Part shown: piece after piece, positions 1 to 8,281 of the stretch
Numbering within the stretch: the stretch's first letter is position 1
Layout of the letters: each line of letters opens with the position of its first letter
Origin: Gammaproteobacteria bacterium UBA5109
GTDB lineage: Bacteria > Pseudomonadota > Gammaproteobacteria > Pseudomonadales > Pseudohongiellaceae
DNA: 64,000 nucleotides
Direction: 5' to 3'
Assembly (NCBI GenBank): GCA_002414385.1
Contig: DHZH01000005.1
Location: 124,001-188,000 of the forward strand
Notes under the pieces: generated by a model
What the model was told of the DNA's origin: nothing
Databases searched by the model: none
Seen by the model: the letters and a program-made list of their open reading frames with translations, nothing else
Made by a program: the position numbers and the translations under genes

Positions 1-1002
1 ATGATCCAGACGCTGCGTGAGCAGCGCAAACATTTTCATGGAACTGATCGCGCAGCGAAGAAAGGCGACAGGCTTACCGTTGATTTCGTCGGCAAAATAA
101 AAGGCGAAGAATTTGAAGGGGGCTCGGCCAAAGACGCACAGATTATTATCGGTTCCGGCAACATGATTCCGGGTTTTGAAGACGGGCTGGAAGGCCTGAA
201 AAAAGGCGACTCAAAGACCCTGAAACTGAAGTTCCCCAAGGACTATCACAAGGAAGACCTGGCTGGAAAAGCCTGTGAATTCGATGTTGAGGTCAAGGCA
301 GTTGCCGAAGAGCATCTGCCGGAGCTGAATGAGGATTTCTTCAAGTCATTTGACGTTCAGGAAGGAGGCCTTGAAAGTTTTCGTGAAGAAGTCAAAAAGA
401 ACATGGAACGGGAACTGCGCAACGCCATCAAGAACAACGTCAAAACCCAGGTCATCGATGGCCTGGTCAGTGAAACCAGTGTCGATCTGCCGAAATCCAT
501 GGTTGATAATGAAATTAACAATCTTCGCCAGCAGGCCATGCAACAGTATGGCGGTGGCCAGAAAATTGACCCCTCACTGTTGCCGGCTGAGATGTTTCAG
601 GCCCAGGCGGAACAGCGAGTCAGTGTTGGACTGATCCTGAACGAGATCATTCAGCGTAATAAACTGAAAGCCGACCCGACCAAGGTCAGGGAAATTGTTG
701 AAGGACTGGCAGCCGGTTATGAGAACCCCCAGGAAGTCATTGCCTGGTACTATAGTGACAAGGAGCAGATGGCTCAGATTGAGGTGATGGCACTGGAAGA
801 ATCCGTTATTGACCTGATTCTGGAAAAAGCCAAGGTAGAGGAGAAATCCACCTCTTACGAAGAAGCGCTCAAACCGGTGGAGAAAAAAGCCAGGAAAACA
901 GATAAGAAAGCGGAAAAGAAAGCAGAACCTAAAACCACCGAAAAACCGGCAGCTGCCGAAAAAGAGGCTACTGCGAAGCCATCTGACAAGGACGAGTCCT
1001 GA
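1..1002 (+). CDS. tig: Trigger factor, 5'-truncated by the window
   Basis: C-terminal part of trigger factor, the ribosome-associated chaperone that shields nascent chains. The window opens inside the gene: the first ATG aligns with an internal methionine near residue 140 of E. coli Tig, so the ribosome-binding domain lies upstream. Visible are the FKBP-type prolyl isomerase domain (about residues 20-105 of the fragment, with FEGG and GNMIPGFEDGL motifs) and the helical chaperone domain (about 110-285). The last ~45 residues are a Lys/Ala/Glu-rich tail beyond the usual family end. The stop is 12 bases before clpP, in the classic tig-clpP-clpX-lon order. Confidence 0.97.
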   Translation: MIQTLREQRKHFHGTDRAAKKGDRLTVDFVGKIKGEEFEGGSAKDAQIIIGSGNMIPGFEDGLEGLKKGDSKTLKLKFPKDYHKEDLAGKACEFDVEVKAVAEEHLPELNEDFFKSFDVQEGGLESFREEVKKNMERELRNAIKNNVKTQVIDGLVSETSVDLPKSMVDNEINNLRQQAMQQYGGGQKIDPSLLPAEMFQAQAEQRVSVGLILNEIIQRNKLKADPTKVREIVEGLAAGYENPQEVIAWYYSDKEQMAQIEVMALEESVIDLILEKAKVEEKSTSYEEALKPVEKKARKTDKKAEKKAEPKTTEKPAAAEKEATAKPSDKDES

Positions 1003-1014
1003 GACGGAATTATT

Positions 1015-1662
1015 ATGAGCAAAAGCGAACTGGAAGAAACAATCACCAAGGCATCATCACTGGTGCCGATCGTCGTCGAGCAGACTGCCCGCGGTGAACG
1101 TTCCTATGATATCTTTTCAAGACTGCTCAAGGAGCGGGTTATTTTCATGGTCGGGCCGGTTGAAGACCACATGGCTAACCTGATTGTTGCCCAGTTACTT
1201 TATCTGGAATCCGACAATCCGGACAAGGACATTCATTTCTATATCAATTCCCCGGGCGGTTCCGTGACATCCGGCATGTCGATTTATGACACCATGCAAT
1301 TTATCAAACCCGATGTCAGCACCATGTGTGTTGGTCAGGCGGCCAGTATGGGTTCTTTCCTGCTTGCCGGCGGTGCAAAAGGAAAACGCTATGCCTTGCC
1401 CAACTCACGCATCATGATTCACCAGCCAAGTGGTGGATATCAGGGGCAGGCTTCGGACATTCATATCCATGCCCAGGAGATTCTCAAGATCCGGGAAAAA
1501 CTCAATAAAATCATGGCCGAACATACCGGTCAGGATATTGAGACCATTGCCCGGGATACTGAGCGCGATAACTTCATGAATGCCGATGAAGCACTGAATT
1601 ATGGTTTGATCGACCAGGTACTTTCCAAACGGGCTATTCCTACCCCGGCAAAAGATAGTTAA
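1015..1662 (+). CDS. clpP: ATP-dependent Clp protease proteolytic subunit
   Basis: Serine peptidase that forms the two-ring chamber of ClpXP and ClpAP in the cytoplasm. The 215-residue chain has the full catalytic triad at the positions expected for the precursor: Ser111 in GQAASMGS, His136 in MIHQPSGG and Asp185 in TERDNFM. The first ~14 residues are the usual cleaved propeptide. The gene starts 12 bases after tig and precedes clpX, its unfoldase partner, by about 100 bases. Length and motifs are ordinary for the family. Confidence 0.98.
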   Translation: MSKSELEETITKASSLVPIVVEQTARGERSYDIFSRLLKERVIFMVGPVEDHMANLIVAQLLYLESDNPDKDIHFYINSPGGSVTSGMSIYDTMQFIKPDVSTMCVGQAASMGSFLLAGGAKGKRYALPNSRIMIHQPSGGYQGQASDIHIHAQEILKIREKLNKIMAEHTGQDIETIARDTERDNFMNADEALNYGLIDQVLSKRAIPTPAKDS

Positions 1663-1764
1663 AAAAAGCTCTGCAGGGCTTGTAAAATGGCCTCAATGCC
1701 TTCATCTTATGGCTGTAGGTAATTGCGTGAGCGCCTTCTATCACGGCTAACGGAGTGATCGAAC

Positions 1765-3060
1765 ATGTCAGAAAAAGACGGCAAAGATGATTCAGGAAAA
1801 TTATTATATTGCTCGTTCTGTGGCAAAAGTCAGCATGAGGTAAGAAAGCTCATTGCCGGCCCCTCCGTATTCGTCTGTGATGAATGTGTCGACCTCTGTA
1901 ACGATATTATCCGTGAAGAAATTCAGGAAAAAACTGAAGACAGCGGAGACCGCCCCTTACCCAGCCCGGAAGAAATTCGTAACACCCTGGACGAGTATGT
2001 AATCGGCCAGGACAAAGCCAAGAAAACCCTGGCAGTTGCCGTTTACAACCACTACAAACGACTTAACTTCCAGAGTGAACAAGACGGTGTTGAGCTCAGC
2101 AAGAGCAATATTCTGATAATCGGACCGACCGGAACCGGTAAAACGTTACTCGCTGAAACACTGGCCAGGCTGCTTGATGTTCCCTTTACCATCGCCGATG
2201 CCACGACTCTGACCGAGGCTGGTTATGTGGGTGAGGATGTTGAAAACATTATCCAGAAACTGCTGCAGAAGTGTGATTATGATGTCGAGAAGGCCCAGAT
2301 CGGCATAGTCTATATCGACGAAATAGACAAGATTGCCCGCAAATCAGACAACCCATCCATTACCCGCGATGTGTCGGGCGAAGGTGTGCAGCAGGCTTTG
2401 TTGAAACTGATTGAAGGTACAGTGGCTTCAGTACCTCCGCAGGGCGGCCGTAAACATCCGCAGCAGGAATTTCTGCAGGTTGATACCTCCAATATCCTGT
2501 TTATCTGTGGTGGTGCCTTTGCTGGACTGGACAAGGTAATTCGTGATCGCTCGGATAAGAGCGGTATCGGTTTTTCTGCCGAAATGCGCAGCAAGGAAAA
2601 CCAGAAAAGTATCGGCGAGGCCTTGCAGGATGTCGAACCAGAAGATCTGGTCAAGTACGGCCTGATACCTGAATTTGTTGGACGCCTGCCAATGATCGCG
2701 ACCCTCAATGAACTGGATGAGGATGCCCTGGTCAAGATCCTGACAGAACCGAAAAATTCCCTGACCAGGCAATACGCCAAACTGTTTGAAATGGAAGGGG
2801 TCGAAATACAGTTCCGTGAAGATGCGCTCAGAGCCATTGCCCGCAGAGCCCAGGAACGAAAAACCGGTGCCCGGGGCCTGCGCTCGATCATGGAAGCCGT
2901 ATTGCTGGATACCATGTATAACATCCCGTCCCAGTCCGGGGTTAGCAAGGTGGTTATTGATGAAGCTGTCATCAACGGAGAATCGGATCCCCTGCTGATG
3001 TATGAATCCAGCGATGATACCCAGGCCTTGCCCAACAAGACGGCCAGTAAAGATCAATAA
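1765..3060 (+). CDS. clpX: Clp protease ATP-binding unfoldase ClpX
   Basis: AAA+ unfoldase that recognises tagged substrates and threads them into ClpP. The N-terminal zinc-binding domain has four cysteines (16, 19, 38, 41). The AAA+ core has Walker A GPTGTGKT (120-127), pore loop GYVG (153-156), Walker B with YIDEID (183-188), an RKH loop (229-231) and the ClpP-docking IGF loop (268-270). At 431 residues it is of standard length. GGAG at about 1752 is a fair ribosome site for the ATG at 1765. The 102-base gap after clpP could hold its own promoter, but none is convincing. Confidence 0.98.
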   Translation: MSEKDGKDDSGKLLYCSFCGKSQHEVRKLIAGPSVFVCDECVDLCNDIIREEIQEKTEDSGDRPLPSPEEIRNTLDEYVIGQDKAKKTLAVAVYNHYKRLNFQSEQDGVELSKSNILIIGPTGTGKTLLAETLARLLDVPFTIADATTLTEAGYVGEDVENIIQKLLQKCDYDVEKAQIGIVYIDEIDKIARKSDNPSITRDVSGEGVQQALLKLIEGTVASVPPQGGRKHPQQEFLQVDTSNILFICGGAFAGLDKVIRDRSDKSGIGFSAEMRSKENQKSIGEALQDVEPEDLVKYGLIPEFVGRLPMIATLNELDEDALVKILTEPKNSLTRQYAKLFEMEGVEIQFREDALRAIARRAQERKTGARGLRSIMEAVLLDTMYNIPSQSGVSKVVIDEAVINGESDPLLMYESSDDTQALPNKTASKDQ

Positions 3061-3138
3061 AAGATCTGCAAAACACTGTTGGACACCAATTCACTAATGC
3101 TATTGCCTGACAAACCGGGCAAGTGAGAAACTGAAATC

Positions 3139-5601
3139 ATGAGTAACGAAGACAAACCTGTCACCACAGCACAGCAACTGCCTTTCCTGCCGCTGCGTGG
3201 AGTGGTCGTCTACCCGCAGATCGTACATCCACTGTTTGTTGCCCGTCCCAAGTCTATTGCCGCACTCAAGGCGGCCATGGCGGCCGACAAGCGGGTGGTA
3301 CTGGCTGCACAGAAAAAACACTCTGAAGATAATCCCACAGAAGATGATGTTTATGATATCGGCACTGTTGCTTCAGTCCTGCAGCTTATGCATGTCAATG
3401 ACGGTACAGTGAAAGTGCTGGTTGAAGGAGTGGAGCGGGTCAAGATCAGGAAACTGCATTTCAATGATGATTATTACGTAGCCGAAAGCTCACCAATTAG
3501 TGGCAGCGTGGCAGAAGAAAAGGATACTGAAATCCTGGTTCGATCATTGCTGTCCCAGTTTGATCAGTACGTTCAGCTCAGCAAAAAAATCTCACCGGAG
3601 GTGATGACTTCCATCACCAGCATCGATGACCCCAGTCGCCTGATCGACACAATTGCCACACATATGTCCCTGCAGCTTGAAGAAAAGCAGAACATACTTG
3701 AACTGGCCAAGCTGAAACCGCGAATTGAACACCTGATGGCCCTGATTGAAGCGGAAATTGATGTTTTTCAGGTTGAAAAACGTATTCGTGGACGGGTCAA
3801 AAAACAGATGGAGAAAAGCCAGCGTGAGTACTATCTGAATGAGCAGATGAAAGCGATTCAGAAGGAAATGGGTGAACTAGAGGACGTACCCAATGAAGCA
3901 GAAGAGCTGGCCAGGAAAATTGAAGATGCCGGCATGCCCAAAGAAGCCAAGGAAAAAGCTCAGGCTGAACTGAATAAACTGAAAATGATGTCGCCCATGT
4001 CATCTGAAGCTTCAGTAGTTCGTACCTATCTGGATTGGATGGTCAATATCCCCTGGAAGAAGAAAAGCAAGATTCGCAGTGACCTGAACAAGGCGCAGGA
4101 AATTCTGGAAGCGGATCATTATGGCCTCAAGGAAGTCAAAGAACGCATCCTTGAATATCTTGCCGTACAAAAGCGCGTCAAAAAGCTCAAGGGACCTATC
4201 CTGTGTCTGGTCGGCCCTCCCGGCGTAGGTAAAACATCACTGGGTGAATCAATTGCCCGTGCTACGGGACGCAAGTTTGTCCGTATGGCGCTTGGCGGAG
4301 TTCGCGATGAGGCGGAAATTCGTGGTCACCGCCGTACCTATATTGGTTCCCTGCCCGGAAAGGTTATACAGAAGCTGGCCAAAATCGGGGTCAAAAACCC
4401 GCTGATTTTGCTTGATGAAGTTGACAAGATGGGAATGGATCATCGCGGTGATCCGGCCTCAGCATTGCTAGAAGTCCTTGATCCTGAACAGAATAACAGC
4501 TTTAACGATCACTACCTTGAAGTTGATTATGACCTGAGTGACGTTATGTTCATCTGCACTTCCAACTCAATGAATATTCCCGGTCCCTTACTGGATCGCA
4601 TGGAAGTCATCCGCCTGCCGGGCTATACCGAAGACGAAAAACTTAATATCGCCAGTCGTTATCTGGTTCCGAAACAGCAAAAAAATAATGGTCTCAAAGA
4701 CAATGAAGTTGAATTTCCGGACAAGGCCTTACTGGAATTGATCAGACACTACACTCGCGAAGCAGGGGTACGTGGTCTGGAACGGGAGATATCCAAAGTC
4801 TGTCGCAAAGTCGTAAAAGAAAGAAGCATGAGCGATGACGAAAAGACAAAGAAAAAAGGCAAGGAAGAAAGCATTGTTATTGATACCGAATCTCTCGAAC
4901 ATTACGCCGGCGTCAAAAAATACGACTATGGCAAAGCCGATGAACAGGATGTTGTCGGTCAGGTAAATGGACTGGCCTGGACCCAGGTAGGTGGTGAACT
5001 GCTCACCATCGAAGCCGTAGCTACTCCGGGTAAGGGTAAAACCACCATGACCGGCTCTCTGGGGGACGTCATGCAGGAGTCTATTCAGGCAGCCCTGACC
5101 GTGGTTCGCAGTCGTGCATCCGGCCTGGGGATAGCTGAAAACTTCCATGAAAAGAAAGACTTGCATGTTCATGTTCCGGAAGGCGCCACTCCCAAAGACG
5201 GTCCTAGTGCCGGTATTGGCATGTGTACAGCAATCGTATCTGTTCTGACTGGCACACCTGTCAGAAAAGATGTGGCCATGACTGGTGAGATCACATTACG
5301 GGGACAGGTTCTGAGCATTGGCGGCCTGAAAGAAAAGTTACTGGCAGCCCATCGCGGAGAGATCAAGACAGTTATCATTCCCAAAGATAACGAAAGAGAC
5401 CTGAAAGAAATTCCGGATAACATCAAAGCTGACCTTGAAATCAAACCGGTAAAATGGATTGATGAAGTTCTGGATATTGCTTTGCAATATATGCCTGAAC
5501 CGATTGTTGATAACAAGTCAGCCGAATTGAAGAAGGCTTCTTCAGAGACGAATGAGAGCGATATCAAAGACAAAACGAAAAAACAGATAAATACTCATTA
5601 A
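3139..5601 (+). CDS. lon: ATP-dependent protease Lon
   Basis: Cytoplasmic AAA+ serine protease that degrades misfolded and regulatory proteins. Domains in order: substrate-binding N domain (about 1-210), a coiled-coil stretch, AAA+ module with Walker A GPPGVGKT (359-366) and Walker B ILLDEVDKMG, then the protease domain with catalytic Ser690 in KDGPSAG and Lys733, the 43-residue spacing known for Lon. Residues from about 585 to 605 and the end of the protein are rich in Lys and Glu, so the protein (820 aa) is slightly longer than E. coli Lon. No clear heat-shock sigma promoter is visible in the 78 bases after clpX. Confidence 0.98.
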   Translation: MSNEDKPVTTAQQLPFLPLRGVVVYPQIVHPLFVARPKSIAALKAAMAADKRVVLAAQKKHSEDNPTEDDVYDIGTVASVLQLMHVNDGTVKVLVEGVERVKIRKLHFNDDYYVAESSPISGSVAEEKDTEILVRSLLSQFDQYVQLSKKISPEVMTSITSIDDPSRLIDTIATHMSLQLEEKQNILELAKLKPRIEHLMALIEAEIDVFQVEKRIRGRVKKQMEKSQREYYLNEQMKAIQKEMGELEDVPNEAEELARKIEDAGMPKEAKEKAQAELNKLKMMSPMSSEASVVRTYLDWMVNIPWKKKSKIRSDLNKAQEILEADHYGLKEVKERILEYLAVQKRVKKLKGPILCLVGPPGVGKTSLGESIARATGRKFVRMALGGVRDEAEIRGHRRTYIGSLPGKVIQKLAKIGVKNPLILLDEVDKMGMDHRGDPASALLEVLDPEQNNSFNDHYLEVDYDLSDVMFICTSNSMNIPGPLLDRMEVIRLPGYTEDEKLNIASRYLVPKQQKNNGLKDNEVEFPDKALLELIRHYTREAGVRGLEREISKVCRKVVKERSMSDDEKTKKKGKEESIVIDTESLEHYAGVKKYDYGKADEQDVVGQVNGLAWTQVGGELLTIEAVATPGKGKTTMTGSLGDVMQESIQAALTVVRSRASGLGIAENFHEKKDLHVHVPEGATPKDGPSAGIGMCTAIVSVLTGTPVRKDVAMTGEITLRGQVLSIGGLKEKLLAAHRGEIKTVIIPKDNERDLKEIPDNIKADLEIKPVKWIDEVLDIALQYMPEPIVDNKSAELKKASSETNESDIKDKTKKQINTH

Positions 5602-5615
5602 TACCAGTGTATTTC

Positions 5616-5645
5616 TTGACATTAACTTTCCACAGTTGGTATAAA
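5616..5645 (+). promoter_or_regulatory. Candidate sigma-70 promoter of hupB
   Basis: TTGACA at 5616-5621 (perfect -35) and TATAAA at 5640-5645 (5 of 6 to the -10 consensus) with an 18-base spacer. This is the strongest promoter-like pair in the lon-hupB gap. Transcription would begin near 5652 and give hupB a leader of about 235 nt. Confidence 0.65.
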
Positions 5646-5739
5646 GTCCGGTAGCTCGTAAGCGTTACGGCAGCAAGGCTGCTAGTCATTTTCTACATCG
5701 GTTTTATTAGTTGATAATTAGCTGATGAAAGGACAAAAA

Positions 5740-5796
5740 GTAACGAAGATGTTACGGAAAAAGTAACAGCAAACGTAACAGCAAAGTAACAATAAA
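5740..5796 (+). repeat. GTAAC repeat cluster in the hupB leader
   Basis: Three adjoining copies of an 11-12 base unit, GTAACAGCAAA, begin at 5763, 5775 and 5786, the last one degenerate. They are preceded by GTAAC at 5740 and GTTAC at 5751. A further GTTAC at 5664-5668 lies in a small hairpin (CGTAA at 5657-5661, TTACG at 5665-5669). The array lies about 100 bases upstream of the hupB start, inside its predicted leader. Function unknown: a protein-binding array or an RNA element are both possible. Confidence 0.6.
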
Positions 5797-5886
5797 AAGA
5801 ATAAAATATTTTTTTGTTCTACAGAGTTTAAGCAATTCAATTAACTTGAAAATAATCAATCTAACCAAAAAGAGAAGGGTGATAAA

Positions 5887-6162
5887 GTGAATAAATCAGA
5901 ACTAATAGATGCAGTAGCCGAAAGTGCCGATTTACCAAAAGCAGCCGCCGCTCGTGCGATTGACGCCATGACAGATGCCATTACTGGTGCTCTGAAGTCC
6001 GGAGATTCAGTAGCTTTGGTGGGTTTCGGATCTTTCAATGTCAAGAATCGTGCCGCACGTACTGGGCGTAACCCACAAACTGGCGCGCCGATTAATATCG
6101 CTGCTGCTAGAGTACCTTCTTTTAAACCAGGTAAAGCTTTAAAAGATTCAGTTAACTCATAA
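5887..6162 (+). CDS. hupB: DNA-binding protein HU-beta
   Basis: Small histone-like protein (91 aa) that dimerises and bends DNA, organising the nucleoid. The N-terminal helices begin MNKSELIDAVAE, and the beta-arm region has GFGSF and the RNPQTG tip that intercalates DNA. The GTG start at 5887 follows a purine-rich AGAAGGG sequence by several bases and matches the family N-terminus. It lies between lon and ppiD, the usual place for hupB. A strong terminator follows, so the gene is probably a single-gene transcript. Confidence 0.97.
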   Translation: MNKSELIDAVAESADLPKAAAARAIDAMTDAITGALKSGDSVALVGFGSFNVKNRAARTGRNPQTGAPINIAAARVPSFKPGKALKDSVNS

Positions 6163-6210
6163 CGAATTGCTTATCTTCTAAGCTTTCGTTTTATAGCAAA
6201 GCTATACAGG

Positions 6211-6240
6211 GGCGCATCTTTTGATGCGCCTTTTGCGTTT
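6211..6240 (+). terminator. Rho-independent terminator of hupB
   Basis: Perfect 8-bp stem GGCGCATC (6211-6218) and GATGCGCC (6223-6230) with a TTTT loop, followed by TTTTGCGTTT. It lies 48 bases after the hupB stop and upstream of ppiD. Confidence 0.9.
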
Positions 6241-6273
6241 AAGAGAATAACAAGCATTAAACAGAGGACCATC

Positions 6274-8160
6274 ATGACAATGCTTCAGACAATACGTAAT
6301 AACTCCCAGGGGCTGCTGGCCAAAATATTTATTGGTTTTGTAATTCTTGTATTTGCACTGTTTGGTCTGGATAGCATTGTCGGTACCATCGTAAACAGTA
6401 ACTCAACGGTCAGCGTTAATGGCGTCGACCTCAATGAGCTTGCTATCGAAAATGAAGCTCAGCGAATCAGTCAGCAGTTATTGTCCAATTTGGGTGCCAA
6501 TATTGATCCGGGCAGCATTGATCCCAGTCAGTTCCGCGAGCAGGCCGTCAATAATCTGGTAGAGCGTGAATTGATTTTCCAGACTGCGGTAGAAAACAAT
6601 ATGACACTTTCACCGGCAGAGCTGGACCGGCAGATCGCCCAGACTGCCGAGTTTCAGGTTAACGGCTCATTCAGCATAGAAAGAGCCAGAGCCCTGCTGG
6701 CCAGTTTTGGCATGACCCCCGCCGGGTACCGGGCTGCCTTGCTCAGAGAGGGTCTCATGGATCAGATGCTAAGTTCTTATTCTGACTCCAGTTTTGCCAC
6801 TCCTGCTGAAATTGAAATGGTCAGCAGGATCAATAATCAACAGCGTACTCTGCGCCATATCCGTATTCCTGTAGAGATGCTGACACAGACTCAGACTGTC
6901 ACTGATGATGAGATCAGCCAGTACTATGATGACAATCCTGAGCAATATATGCAGGGTGAAAGGGTAGCCATTGAATATGTCGTACTTGACCGGCAAAACC
7001 TGATGGATGAAATAGAAGTCAGTGAAGATGAAATCCGTGCCCAGTACAACACTGAGATTGCTTCACTGGAAAGTGCCGTTGAGCGACGTGCCTCGCATAT
7101 TCTGTTACAGGCCTCTGATGACACTATCAATGAAGCAATGACTCAGGCTCAGGAACTTAAAAGCCGTATCGATAACGGAGAGAGTTTTGAGGATCTGGCA
7201 GCAGAGTTTTCTGACGATACCGGGTCTGCACAGTTTGGTGGTGATGTTGGTTACACAAGCGGCGACACTTTCGCTGAGCCATTTGAAAACGCCCTGGCAC
7301 AACTCGAGCTTGAGCAGGTTTCCGACCCGGTCAGAACCCAGTTTGGTGTTCACCTGATCAAACTCACCGAACTGAGTGAATCAGACATCCCCGAGTTTGA
7401 AGAAAGCCGGGATCGTATCGAAACCGAGTTACAGGAACAGGCCGTCGATGACATCTATATAGCCAGGGCTGAGGAACTTGGCAACCTGGCTTTTGAGTCG
7501 CTTGATCTTGAACAGCCGGCAGAAAGCCTGGGTCTGGAAATCCAGACGACAGAGCTGTTCGACCGTTCCGGTGGTGTTGGCATTGCTGCCAACCAGAGCG
7601 TAATAGATGCCGCCTTTGGGGCGGAAGTCCGTGATGGACTTAACAGCGCCTTGCTGACTATTGATGATTCGCGCACTGCTGTGATCAGGGAACTGGAACG
7701 CCGGGAACCGGAATTGCGTCCACTGGCAGAAGTAAGTGGGCAAATCGAAGCCTCGCTGCGTCGTGAAAAAGCCCGGCAAGAGGCTCAGACACTGGGACAG
7801 AGCTATCTGAGCAGCCTCGAAAACGGCCAGAATATTGATGCATTGTTATCTGTGCAGGGGCTGCAATGGCAAAGTACCCAGGCTCTGAGCCGGAATGACA
7901 CTACCTTGCCGGCAGAATTAAGGCGCATGATTTTTGAGATGCCAAAACCAGCAGAGGGCGAGACAGAAATTCAGGCTGGCCAGCTGCAGAACGGCGACTA
8001 TGTCATCATCCAGTTGCAGGAAATCATTCCCGGCAGCCTTGCCGATATGCCTGAAGAAGAACAGATGCAACTGAAAAACTATCTCTTACAGCAGGAAGCT
8101 GCTGCCGATTTTAACGCTGTTATGTCCGGAGTACAGGCTCGGGCTGATATTCAGCGCTAA
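6274..8160 (+). CDS. ppiD: Periplasmic folding chaperone / peptidyl-prolyl isomerase PpiD
   Basis: Inner-membrane-anchored SurA-like chaperone that works near the Sec translocon on emerging periplasmic and outer-membrane proteins. One membrane helix (about residues 14-38) is followed by a long SurA-N-like helical region. A parvulin domain (about 265-370) contains RRASHILL, the GG-D-GY region and QFGVHLIKL, and a second, C-terminal helical part follows. Length 628 aa is normal for PpiD. The upstream GAGGA at about 6265 supports the start at 6274; a second Met two codons later is an alternative. It follows the hupB terminator, so it needs its own promoter. Confidence 0.95.
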   Translation: MTMLQTIRNNSQGLLAKIFIGFVILVFALFGLDSIVGTIVNSNSTVSVNGVDLNELAIENEAQRISQQLLSNLGANIDPGSIDPSQFREQAVNNLVERELIFQTAVENNMTLSPAELDRQIAQTAEFQVNGSFSIERARALLASFGMTPAGYRAALLREGLMDQMLSSYSDSSFATPAEIEMVSRINNQQRTLRHIRIPVEMLTQTQTVTDDEISQYYDDNPEQYMQGERVAIEYVVLDRQNLMDEIEVSEDEIRAQYNTEIASLESAVERRASHILLQASDDTINEAMTQAQELKSRIDNGESFEDLAAEFSDDTGSAQFGGDVGYTSGDTFAEPFENALAQLELEQVSDPVRTQFGVHLIKLTELSESDIPEFEESRDRIETELQEQAVDDIYIARAEELGNLAFESLDLEQPAESLGLEIQTTELFDRSGGVGIAANQSVIDAAFGAEVRDGLNSALLTIDDSRTAVIRELERREPELRPLAEVSGQIEASLRREKARQEAQTLGQSYLSSLENGQNIDALLSVQGLQWQSTQALSRNDTTLPAELRRMIFEMPKPAEGETEIQAGQLQNGDYVIIQLQEIIPGSLADMPEEEQMQLKNYLLQQEAAADFNAVMSGVQARADIQR

Positions 8161-8217
8161 ACTTAGCAAATAGTATGTATACTGCTTGAATCGTATGCAA
8201 ATTCATTGAATTCTTGA

Positions 8218-8244
8218 ATAAACCCTGAGATATTCAGGGTTTAT
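8218..8244 (+). terminator. Hairpin between ppiD and oppA
   Basis: Perfect 11-bp inverted repeat, arms 8218-8228 and 8234-8244 (core AACCCTGA / TCAGGGTT), with a 5-base loop. There is no clear T-run behind it, so it may be a weak terminator or an mRNA-stabilising structure. It ends 38 bases before the oppA start. Confidence 0.45.
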
Positions 8245-8281
8245 AAACTGATACTTGCTCGAAAAGGGGACGAGTTTACTC

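Noticed and set aside
2310..3038. 242-codon minus-strand open frame inside clpX
   Set aside because: Shadow frame of a conserved gene with serine-rich composition and no recognisable domain.
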